DNA of 64,000 nucleotides from a bacterium. GTDB lineage: Bacteria; Krumholzibacteriota; Krumholzibacteriia; LZORAL124-64-63. A program made the translations under genes and the position numbers. Each line of letters begins with the position of its first letter. Within the stretch, counting starts at the first letter, position 1. Location: positions 62,001-126,000 of the forward strand of contig JADJQR010000001.1 of NCBI GenBank assembly GCA_016712675.1, written 5' to 3'. This document shows positions 33,860-41,277 of the stretch, in pieces. The notes beneath the pieces were generated by a model, which searched no databases, was not told the DNA's origin, and saw only the letters and a program-made list of their open reading frames with translations.

Positions 33860-34980
33860 TGCGGTACGTGACGGCGTCGCGGACCCGACTGCTCGCGTTC
33901 GTGGCCATCGCGCTCTGGAGTCCGGTGGCGGCCGGCGCGGCGACCTCGTGGAGCGGGGGCGCTTCCACCATGCAGGTGTGGACGGACAACGTCTTCGGCA
34001 CCGAGCCCTCGCCCGGCGACGGCATCACCGATGGCCGCGGCTGGTTCGCCTGGAAGCCGGTGACTGCGGTGCGCCTGGCGGCGAACGGGCGCCTGCTGCG
34101 TTTCCGGGACAACCCGGACCTTGACCACGGCTACGTGACCGTGATGGCCGAAGCGCTGCCGTCGGCCCGCAGCGCGAAGGTGCGCTGGCAGGCCGGCCTG
34201 GCCAGCGCCTGGCGGCTGAACGGCGAGCTCTACGAACCGTTCGACTACCGCGACACCAATGCCTACGCATCGGCCCGCCACTATCTGGCGGCGGGATTCA
34301 GCGCCCAGCTGCGCGCGGACGCCTCGTGGCGCCGCTATCCCGGGCAGCCCGTCGAGGATGCGCGCAGGGCCTGGCTATCCCTGCGCCTCCAGCGGTCGCT
34401 GCCCACGCGAACGAGCCTGACGCTTTCGTTGCGGCAGGGCTGGAAGGCGTACCGGGATGACGCGCAGGCACCGGCGGCCGCGCGCGAGCTGGGCCTGCAG
34501 GTGGCGCAATCGTTGTCGTCGCGGCTGGCGTTGCGGGCATGGGGCTCGCTGTCGGATCTCTACGAGCACGGCGACTCCGCGGCGCAGCTGGCCGCGTTCG
34601 ACAATCCGCTGCTGGACGAGTTTTCCTCCGATGGCGGCCGCTTTGGCGGCGCCTTGAAGCTGATCACCCCGTGGAACCTGACTGCCGACCTGTCGGGGGA
34701 AAGGGCGCGGCTGGACTATCCCGGTCGTCCGCCGACCGTCTACGACGCGGTCACGAACCTGTTCGTGCTGGACGGCGAAGAGCTGGCGCTGGCCGACGGC
34801 GACCGCCGCGACACCGTCACACGGGCGCGCCTGGCCATCGAACGGCCTGGCGTAAGGCTGGGCGGACGCGCGCGACTCGACCTCACGGCCGCCGTCGAGT
34901 GGAACGACGCCGATTCCAACGACCTCTACTGGCAGTGGCGAGGCTGGTCGGTGCAGATGGGGGCCTCGGTCGCTTTCTGA
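33859..34980 (+). CDS. Outer-membrane beta-barrel coupled to DxDGDG protein C
   Basis: 373 residues from ATG 33859, overlapping the previous stop by one base. A signal peptide ends at AGAATS. The rest is a run of amphipathic strands with aromatic girdle residues (for example WQAGLASAWRLNG, ASARHYLAAGFSAQLRADASW). It finishes with the strand WSVQMGASVAF, whose terminal Phe is the usual outer-membrane insertion signal. No plug, POTRA or transporter domain is seen. Coupling to protein C suggests a surface pair in which the barrel anchors or exports the Asp-rich protein; this is an inference from overlap only. Confidence 0.8.
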   Translation: MRYVTASRTRLLAFVAIALWSPVAAGAATSWSGGASTMQVWTDNVFGTEPSPGDGITDGRGWFAWKPVTAVRLAANGRLLRFRDNPDLDHGYVTVMAEALPSARSAKVRWQAGLASAWRLNGELYEPFDYRDTNAYASARHYLAAGFSAQLRADASWRRYPGQPVEDARRAWLSLRLQRSLPTRTSLTLSLRQGWKAYRDDAQAPAAARELGLQVAQSLSSRLALRAWGSLSDLYEHGDSAAQLAAFDNPLLDEFSSDGGRFGGALKLITPWNLTADLSGERARLDYPGRPPTVYDAVTNLFVLDGEELALADGDRRDTVTRARLAIERPGVRLGGRARLDLTAAVEWNDADSNDLYWQWRGWSVQMGASVAF

Positions 34981-35033
34981 CCGCCTGCGGCCGCCGCCGC
35001 CGTAGATTTGACCTGTGCCCGGGCTGCGTCGTG

Positions 35034-35042
35034 TGTTATCAA
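35034..35042 (+). promoter_or_regulatory. Extended -10 element (TGT-TATCAA)
   Basis: 67 bp upstream of the nitronate monooxygenase-like gene. The surrounding CGTGTG(T/C)TATCAA is shared with the site before asnB. Confidence 0.35.
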
Positions 35043-35108
35043 TACACGGCGGGTGCCGTCAGCGCCCCCCGCGGACCGCGTCCGCGCCCTCTATCCCCCG
35101 AAAGCGCG

Positions 35109-36536
35109 ATGAGCACCTATCCCCTGATCATCCAGGGTGGCATGGGCGTGGCCGTGTCGAACTGGAACCTCGCCCGCGCCGTCAGCACAGCCGGCCAGCT
35201 GGGCGTCGTTTCCGGGACGGTGCTGGCCGTGGTGCTCTCGCGGCGCCTGCAGATGGGCGATCCCGGCGGGCACATGCGGCGCGCACTGGCGCAGTTCCCG
35301 GTGCCCGAGGTGGCGCGGCGCGTGCTGGCCGACCATTTCGTGCCGGGCGGCAAGCCGCCGCTGGCCCCTTTCCGGCGGCTGCCCCTGCCGGGCGTGCGCC
35401 CGACACCGTCGCTGGTCGAGCTGACGGTCGCGGCGAACTTCGCCGAGGTGTTCCTGGCGCGCGAGGGCCAGCACGGAACGGTCGGGGTCAACTTCCTGGA
35501 GAAGGTGCAGTTCCCCACGCTGGCGTCGATCTACGGCGCCATGCTGGCGGGCGTGGACTACGTGCTGATGGGCGCGGGCATTCCCCTGGGCATCCCCGGC
35601 GTGCTGGATCGATTCGCCACCGATGAGCCGGCCGAACTGCGGCTGGACGTGGCCGGCAGCGAACCCGGCCGCCCGTTCCTGTCGCGCTTCGACCCGCGAT
35701 CGTTTCGCGGCGGCCCGACGTTGCGCCTGAAGCGTCCGCGGTTCCTGGGCATCGTCTCGTCGTCGACGCTCGCCACCACGCTGGCGCGCAAGGCCAGCGG
35801 CCGCGTCGACGGCTTCGTCATCGAGGGCGCGGTTGCCGGTGGCCACAACGCGCCGCCCCGCGGCCCGCTGCAGGTGGATGCGGCCGGCGAACCGGTCTAC
35901 GGCGAGCGTGACCGTCCCGACCTGGGCGCCATCGGCGGCCTGGGCCTGCCGTTCTGGCTGGCCGGCGCGTTCGGGCGACCCGGCGGCGTGAGCGACGCGC
36001 TGGCGCTGGGCGCAGCCGGCGTACAGGCCGGCACGGCGTTCGTCGCCTGCGAGGAATCCGGCCTTACGGCGGAGCTGAAGGAGCGCATCATCGCGTTGAG
36101 CCGCGCCGGCCTGGCGCGCGTGTTCACCGACCCGAAGGCCTCGCCGACCGGATTCCCGTTCAAGGTGATGCAGGTGGAGGGCACTCTGTCGGAGGCCAGC
36201 ACCTACGCCGAGCGCGAGCGCACCTGCAACCTGGGCTATCTGCGCCGCGCCTTCCGGCTGGCGGACGGCTCCTTGCGCTACCGTTGTCCCGCCGAGCCGG
36301 TCGCGGACTTCGTGCGCAAGGGCGGCCAGGGCGAGGAGACCGCCGGTCGCAAGTGCTTCTGCAACGGCCTGCTGTCCGCGGTCGGCCTGGCCCACGGCGA
36401 CGGTGCCCGGCCGGACGAACCGGCCCTACTGACTGCAGGCAGCGCCGTGTCCGACGTGGCGCGGTTCCTGAAGCCGGGCCGCCGCACCTACTCGGCGGCG
36501 GATGTCATCGAGCGGTTGCTGCGCCCGCGCGACTAG
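35109..36536 (+). CDS. Nitronate monooxygenase / 2-nitropropane dioxygenase-like flavoenzyme
   Basis: 475 residues from ATG 35109. The opening LIIQGGMGVAVSNWNLARAV and GQLGVVSGT are hallmark TIM-barrel strands of the FMN-dependent NMO/NPD family. The later EGAVAGGHN motif supplies the active-site His, and ALALGAAGVQAGTAF forms the FMN phosphate region. Length is above the ~350 average. The C-terminal ~100 residues hold several Cys (ERTCNLGYL, RKCFCNGL), as in a longer subfamily. These enzymes oxidise nitronates or act as quinone reductases, and PfaD/FabK relatives reduce enoyl groups. The gene is monocistronic in appearance, so substrate cannot be told from context. Confidence 0.85.
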   Translation: MSTYPLIIQGGMGVAVSNWNLARAVSTAGQLGVVSGTVLAVVLSRRLQMGDPGGHMRRALAQFPVPEVARRVLADHFVPGGKPPLAPFRRLPLPGVRPTPSLVELTVAANFAEVFLAREGQHGTVGVNFLEKVQFPTLASIYGAMLAGVDYVLMGAGIPLGIPGVLDRFATDEPAELRLDVAGSEPGRPFLSRFDPRSFRGGPTLRLKRPRFLGIVSSSTLATTLARKASGRVDGFVIEGAVAGGHNAPPRGPLQVDAAGEPVYGERDRPDLGAIGGLGLPFWLAGAFGRPGGVSDALALGAAGVQAGTAFVACEESGLTAELKERIIALSRAGLARVFTDPKASPTGFPFKVMQVEGTLSEASTYAERERTCNLGYLRRAFRLADGSLRYRCPAEPVADFVRKGGQGEETAGRKCFCNGLLSAVGLAHGDGARPDEPALLTAGSAVSDVARFLKPGRRTYSAADVIERLLRPRD

Positions 36537-36635
36537 GCATCGGTCGTGTCCCCGGCGCGCCGCGCCTGCGTATTCTGCCGGACGACGCCGCCACGGTGCG
36601 GCAGGCCCCATGATCCATCCGCCCCGGAGATCCCC

Positions 36636-38027
36636 ATGAAGACGCGTCTGGCGATGCTTCCCGCCTGCCTGTTCCTGACGTTCCTCTTGGCGCCCGTGCC
36701 GGCTGTCGCCGTGAACCTGCACCTGCTGGTCGAGCGCGGCGACGATGTCGCGCTCGAGGCGGTGGCCGTGCCGGCGAGCGGCGAGCTGGTGGTGGCGCGC
36801 CCCGACCTGGTGACCTGCGTGCTGCCGTTCGGGCTGGGGCAGTCGGGCGACCTGGTGCCGAAAGTCCGGCGACCGGCGCGGCTGGTGGCGAGGGTCGCCG
36901 GCGGCAACCTGCTGGTCGAGATCACCGGCGGTGACGGGCGCGCACGCGCGCTGCCGCCGGTGGCGGTCGCGGACCTGGCCGTTCTGGACCTGCGCGTCAA
37001 CGTGACCGGCGCCGGCGGGCGCCAGCGCGCGTTCCTGGTGGCCGGCAACGGCCCGGCCACCGCGGCCGACGGGCCGGTGCTCGACATGTTCGGCGGCAAG
37101 ATCCCCTTGGCGGCCGGCGACTGGTCGCTGACCACGGAGACCACGCGGCGCGCGCAGGTGGCGACGTTGCGCGGGGTGGTGCCGTGCCGCTGGCAGGACG
37201 GCCTGGTGTTCGTGGACGTGACCGGGCCGGGCGGGCGGAAGGGTCGCTTTGTCGTGGACACGGCGGCCGGCACGACCGTCGTGGCGCGTGCGTTCCTGGG
37301 ACCCGAGGCGGCGATCGCTCCGATCGAGGGTGTCGAGCACTCGGCGGCCGGTGCGCGCGTGGTACCCGGCGTGATGGAAGGCGCCGGCGGCGGTGTGGCG
37401 TCGCTGCTCGGGGCGACGGTCATCGACGGGCTGGCGCTGGGCGGCCTGCGCGTGGACGGCGTGCACGCGAACGTGCTGGCGGAACTGCCCGCGCTGGGCG
37501 GGGCAGCGGTCGACGGCATCCTCGGGCTGGACGTGCTGTCGCGCTGCGGCCTGCTGAGCTTGGAGCGCGGCGCCGGCGACGAGGGCACGTTGGCGTTCGA
37601 CCCCGCGCCCGCGCCGGCAGGTGGGGCCGTGCTCACCTGCGGGTTCTCGATCGTGGCGAGGCACATCGTGCTGCCGGCGTCGCTCGACGGCACGCCGGCT
37701 TCGCTGGTGCTGGACACCGGCGCACGCGGTTCACTGCTGCCGCCGAGCCTGGCGGCACGCGCGAAGCTGCCGCCGGCGCCCGGTGTGCCGCCGCGCGAGT
37801 TCCGCGGGTTGGACGGCCGGCCGCTGCCGGCGCGCCCGGTGCGCGTGGCGTCGCTGCGGCTGGGCACGGCGGACGCAGGCCCGGCCATCCTCTTCGCCGG
37901 CGACGTGCCGGCGTTGGCGGCCCTGGGCCTGGATGCGGATGCGGGCGTGCTCGGCAACGACGTCCTGGGAGCCTGGCGGCGGCTCGAGGTGGATTTCGCG
38001 GCCGGCCAGGTGAGGCTGGCGCGCTGA
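36636..38027 (+). CDS. Exported protein with two retropepsin-like aspartic protease domains
   Basis: 463 residues from ATG 36636, with GGAGA just upstream. A signal peptide ends at AVAVN. Two pepsin-retropepsin-like folds are visible. The first has FVVDTAAGTTVV where a catalytic DTG would be (DTA here). The second has a good LVLDTGARGSLLPP, followed by the matching GVLGNDVLG strand. Bacterial retropepsins normally dimerise, each giving one Asp. Here both halves are in one chain, like eukaryotic pepsins but with the first triad altered. It is probably periplasmic. Activity cannot be assumed. Confidence 0.78.
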   Translation: MKTRLAMLPACLFLTFLLAPVPAVAVNLHLLVERGDDVALEAVAVPASGELVVARPDLVTCVLPFGLGQSGDLVPKVRRPARLVARVAGGNLLVEITGGDGRARALPPVAVADLAVLDLRVNVTGAGGRQRAFLVAGNGPATAADGPVLDMFGGKIPLAAGDWSLTTETTRRAQVATLRGVVPCRWQDGLVFVDVTGPGGRKGRFVVDTAAGTTVVARAFLGPEAAIAPIEGVEHSAAGARVVPGVMEGAGGGVASLLGATVIDGLALGGLRVDGVHANVLAELPALGGAAVDGILGLDVLSRCGLLSLERGAGDEGTLAFDPAPAPAGGAVLTCGFSIVARHIVLPASLDGTPASLVLDTGARGSLLPPSLAARAKLPPAPGVPPREFRGLDGRPLPARPVRVASLRLGTADAGPAILFAGDVPALAALGLDADAGVLGNDVLGAWRRLEVDFAAGQVRLAR

Positions 38028-38140
38028 CCTGTTTCCCAGCGACGCTCTGGAGCGCGCGACCGATCGCCGGCCTGGCCACCTGCGCCGGCCGTCTCGGCGT
38101 GATCCGCGCTGGAATCCACCGGCGTTGGGGCCGCTTTTTC

Positions 38141-38169
38141 TTGACGCGGGCCCGCTCGTTTTCTATAGC
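38141..38169 (+). promoter_or_regulatory. Sigma-70-type promoter
   Basis: TTGACG (38141-38146), exactly 17 bp, TATAGC (38164-38169), about 45 nt before the gene at 38221. A CGGC-N6-GCCG stem followed by five T at 38120-38140 just upstream may end the protease transcript. Confidence 0.6.
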
Positions 38170-38220
38170 TCTGCCCGTACCGTATTCTCGTGGTTCTTGT
38201 CGACCTCATCGGAGTGGTTC

Positions 38221-38940
38221 ATGGGCCGTTGCCATCGCCTGTCCAGCCCGTTGATGCCGTCCCTGCTGCTTCTGACGCTTGCTCTGGCGACGGGCGCGGA
38301 CGCCGGGCAGGACGAATCCGCCGACCGGCTTCGCCGCTGGGGGTTCGGCTGGGATCCCGTCGCATCGGGCAGCGGCTTGACCGTGCGCTATCGCTTCTCT
38401 CCCGTGTGGGACCTGTCGGTCGCCGCCGGTCCGAACGACTACCGGAATGACCTGGCGCGTCTGAACTGGGACGACGAAGGCGAGGTTGTCGAAGACGGCA
38501 CTCCGCAGACCGAAAGCAACCGCCGCGAACAGGGTTGGGTGCGGCTGGTGGCCGGTCGGCGCATGTGGCGGGACGGCCGGTTCGGCGTCAGCGGCGTGGC
38601 GGCCATTACCTACCGTTGGAGCGTCGAGGAATTCCGTTACCGCGAGATGGGCTCGCCTTCCGGTTCGCTCGTCGACTACCGTAACCGTCGCGACACGAGC
38701 GATCGTGAGACCTGGACGCTGGCGCTTGGCATCCGCCCGTCGGTGGCGGTGACGTCCCGGCTACACGTGGAGTTCGAGGCCGGGCTCGAGTTCGAGCGCC
38801 AGCACACCGCCGGCGAGAGCGTCAGCTGGTGGGACAGCTATGAAGCCACGGACGTGCGTACCGATAACCTCGAAACGCGCTCGTTTCGTTCCTACGGCGG
38901 ATTCGAGTTCTATCAATTGAAGTTCATCTTCTGGTTCTGA
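38221..38940 (+). CDS. Outer-membrane beta-barrel protein, unknown
   Basis: 239 residues from ATG 38221, with GGAG 7 nt upstream. A signal peptide ends at ADAGQ. The body shows alternating strands with charged loops (LTVRYRFSPVWDLSVAAG, WVRLVAGRRMW, TLALGIRPSVAV) and ends FYQLKFIFWF, a terminal aromatic strand typical of outer-membrane barrels. Size fits an 8-10-stranded barrel of the OmpA/OmpW type, but no family motif is recognised. It has its own strong promoter, and the M28 peptidase gene follows 22 bp downstream, so the three genes to 41265 could form one transcript. Confidence 0.78.
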   Translation: MGRCHRLSSPLMPSLLLLTLALATGADAGQDESADRLRRWGFGWDPVASGSGLTVRYRFSPVWDLSVAAGPNDYRNDLARLNWDDEGEVVEDGTPQTESNRREQGWVRLVAGRRMWRDGRFGVSGVAAITYRWSVEEFRYREMGSPSGSLVDYRNRRDTSDRETWTLALGIRPSVAVTSRLHVEFEAGLEFERQHTAGESVSWWDSYEATDVRTDNLETRSFRSYGGFEFYQLKFIFWF

Positions 38941-38962
38941 CGAACCCGGCGGGGGATCAAGC

Positions 38963-40474
38963 ATGTCCTGCCTGCGCCGATCGCTGCTGCTGGGACTGGT
39001 CCTTTGTGCCCCGGCTGCGGCCGCGCCTTCGCCCGCTCCCGAGTCCGGCCTGGCCGCTCTTGTGGCCGACTCGCTGCTGGCCGACGTGGCGCACTTGGCT
39101 CTGCCTCACCTGGATGGGCGCCTGTCCGGTTCCGCCGGCTACCTGGAGGCAGCGGGCTGGGCCGCCGATCGCTTTGCCGCGCTGGGACTGGAGCCGGGCG
39201 GCGATCCGGGCCAGGATGGCACGCGCGGCTGGCTGCAGTGGTTCGAGGCGGAGTACAACGAGATCCTGGACACGCCGCGGTTGACCGTCACCGGACCGGA
39301 AGGCGCACCCGTTGCGCTGCGCGCCGGACCCGACTTCACCGCGCGCGGCTTCAGCGGCTCCGGAGAAGTCGATGCCGAGGTGGTCTTCACGGGCTACGGG
39401 CTGAGCCAGCCCGGGCGCGGGTACGACGACTACGCGGGCCTCGACGTGCGCGGGAAGATCGTGCTGTGCTTCAAGCCGAACCCGGCGTGGTCGCCGGACT
39501 CGACGGGCTGGGACGCGCACAGCCAGACGGCCCGGCAGAAGTCGCTGGCCGCGCGCGCTCACGGCGCGGTGGGCCTGCTGTGGTTCGACACCGGCACCGC
39601 GGAACGGCCGGCCCGCGCGCCCATCGGCAGCGTGCTGCACGGGCCCGGCGAGCAGCCGCACGACTTCCCGCAGCTGGAGATCAGCGAGTCCGTGGCCGAC
39701 CTGCTGCTGGGCGGGCCGGAGGCGGCGCGGCGCCTGCGCGCGGAGCTGGACGCGCAGAAGCGGCCGCAGTCGCGGGCGCTGGACGGGCAGCGCGTGATGA
39801 TGGCCGTGAAGGCGCGCTACGAGGCGCGCCACCTGACGTGCAACGTGGTGGGCGTGCTGCGCGGCGCGGATCCGGCGCTAGCCGCACAGCCGCTGGTGGT
39901 CGGCGCGCACCTGGACCACGTCGGGCGGCAGGGCCCGGACCTGTACTTCCCGGGCGCGAACGACAACGCCTCCGGCAGCGCGGCCGTGCTGCGCCTGGCC
40001 GAGGCCTTCACGCGCGCGGGCACGCGGCCGGCCCGGACGGTGGTGTTCGCGCTGTTCGCGGGTGAGGAGTCGGGGCTCGAGGGCGCGAAGCACCACGCCG
40101 CGCACCCGCTGCTGCCCCTGGCCGACACGGTGGCCATGTTCAACCTCGACTGCGTGGCCTGCGGCGACAGCGTGCAGGTGGGCTCGGGCAAGACGTCGGC
40201 CGCGCTCTGGGCGCGTGCGCGCGAGCTGGACGCGGCCCACGACGCCTGCACCGTGGCCCGCACCTGGGGCGGCGGTGGCGCCGACGCCACCCCGTTCCAC
40301 GAGGCGGGCGTGCCGACCCTGTACTGGGTCACGACCAACAGCTACCCGCACCTGCACGATCCCGGCGACGTGCCGGCGACGCTGAACGGGCCGCTGTACG
40401 AGAAGCTGGTGCGGCTGTGCTTCCGCGCGGCGTGGGACGTGGCGGACGGGGGGCAGACGTGGCGCGGGGAATGA
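38963..40474 (+). CDS. M28-family zinc aminopeptidase with PA insert
   Basis: 503 residues. A signal peptide ends at APAAAA. A protease-associated (PA) region occupies about 120-260 (DAEVVFTGYGL, GKIVLCFK). The two-zinc catalytic core has all M28 ligands: GAHLDHVG (His), GANDNASG (bridging Asp), AGEESGLEGAKH (catalytic Glu-Glu), NLDCV (Asp) and YPHLHDPGD (His). It should remove N-terminal residues from peptides in the periplasm or outside the cell. The stop overlaps the start of the class D beta-lactamase (ATGA), a coupling worth noting since both act on extracytoplasmic amide-containing substrates. Confidence 0.92.
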   Translation: MSCLRRSLLLGLVLCAPAAAAPSPAPESGLAALVADSLLADVAHLALPHLDGRLSGSAGYLEAAGWAADRFAALGLEPGGDPGQDGTRGWLQWFEAEYNEILDTPRLTVTGPEGAPVALRAGPDFTARGFSGSGEVDAEVVFTGYGLSQPGRGYDDYAGLDVRGKIVLCFKPNPAWSPDSTGWDAHSQTARQKSLAARAHGAVGLLWFDTGTAERPARAPIGSVLHGPGEQPHDFPQLEISESVADLLLGGPEAARRLRAELDAQKRPQSRALDGQRVMMAVKARYEARHLTCNVVGVLRGADPALAAQPLVVGAHLDHVGRQGPDLYFPGANDNASGSAAVLRLAEAFTRAGTRPARTVVFALFAGEESGLEGAKHHAAHPLLPLADTVAMFNLDCVACGDSVQVGSGKTSAALWARARELDAAHDACTVARTWGGGGADATPFHEAGVPTLYWVTTNSYPHLHDPGDVPATLNGPLYEKLVRLCFRAAWDVADGGQTWRGE

Positions 40475-41265
40475 GGGCCATCCTGCTGGGCGCCGCGCTG
40501 GCCCTGGCCGCGGGTGCCGCGCGGGCCGAGCCGACCTGGCAGCCGCGGCCGGACTGGGAGTCCCTGTTCGCCGACGCGGGCGTCACCGGCACCATCCTGG
40601 TGGCGGACGAGCGCAGCGGCGAGCAGTGGGTGTGGAACGCCGTGCGCGCCGCCGAGCGGTTCTGTCCCGCCTCCACCTTCAAGGTGCCGCACGCGCTGTT
40701 CGCGCTGGACGCCGGCGTGCTGCGCGACGAGTTCACGCGCATCCCCTGGGACCGCGCCGAGCACCGGATTGCCGGCTGGAACGCCGACCAGACACTGCGT
40801 TCGTCGATGCGCCACTCGACCGTGTGGGTCTACCAGCAGTTCGCGCGCGAACTGGGCGCCGAACGCGAGCGCGCCTACCTGGAGAAGCTCGGCTACGGCA
40901 ACCGCACCGTGGGCGACGACGTGACCACGTTCTGGCTGGACGGCTCGCTGCGCATCTCGGCCGTCGAGCAGATGGAATTCCTGCGGCGGTTGTATCGCAA
41001 CGAACTGCCGTTCGCGGTGGAGCACCAGCGCCTGGTCAAGGACGTCATGATCAACGAGGCCGGCCGCGACCGGATCCTGCGCGCGAAGACCGGCTGGCAG
41101 GCGCGCAGCGAGCGCCACCTCGGCTGGTGGGTGGGCTGGGTCGAGACGCCCGAGGGTGCGGTGTTCTTCGTGCTGAACATCGACATGCCGCAGGGGGGCG
41201 CCGACGCACCGAAGCGCGAGGCGATCGGTCGGGCGGTGCTGGGGGCGGTGGGGGCGTTGCCGTAG
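40471..41265 (+). CDS. Class D (OXA-type) beta-lactamase
   Basis: 264 residues, start overlapping the peptidase stop by 4 bp. A signal peptide ends at ARAEP. All class D motifs are present: Ser68-Thr-Phe-Lys71 (acylation Ser and the Lys that is usually carboxylated), Ser116-Thr-Val118, Tyr142-Gly-Asn144, Trp155 and Lys206-Thr-Gly208. Size is normal for the class. These serine enzymes open beta-lactam rings in the periplasm. There is no integron, insertion sequence or resistance cluster nearby, so this is likely a native chromosomal gene. BlaR-type sensor domains share the fold but carry membrane helices, absent here. Confidence 0.92.
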   Translation: MRAILLGAALALAAGAARAEPTWQPRPDWESLFADAGVTGTILVADERSGEQWVWNAVRAAERFCPASTFKVPHALFALDAGVLRDEFTRIPWDRAEHRIAGWNADQTLRSSMRHSTVWVYQQFARELGAERERAYLEKLGYGNRTVGDDVTTFWLDGSLRISAVEQMEFLRRLYRNELPFAVEHQRLVKDVMINEAGRDRILRAKTGWQARSERHLGWWVGWVETPEGAVFFVLNIDMPQGGADAPKREAIGRAVLGAVGALP

Positions 41266-41277
41266 GCTTCGCGGGAG

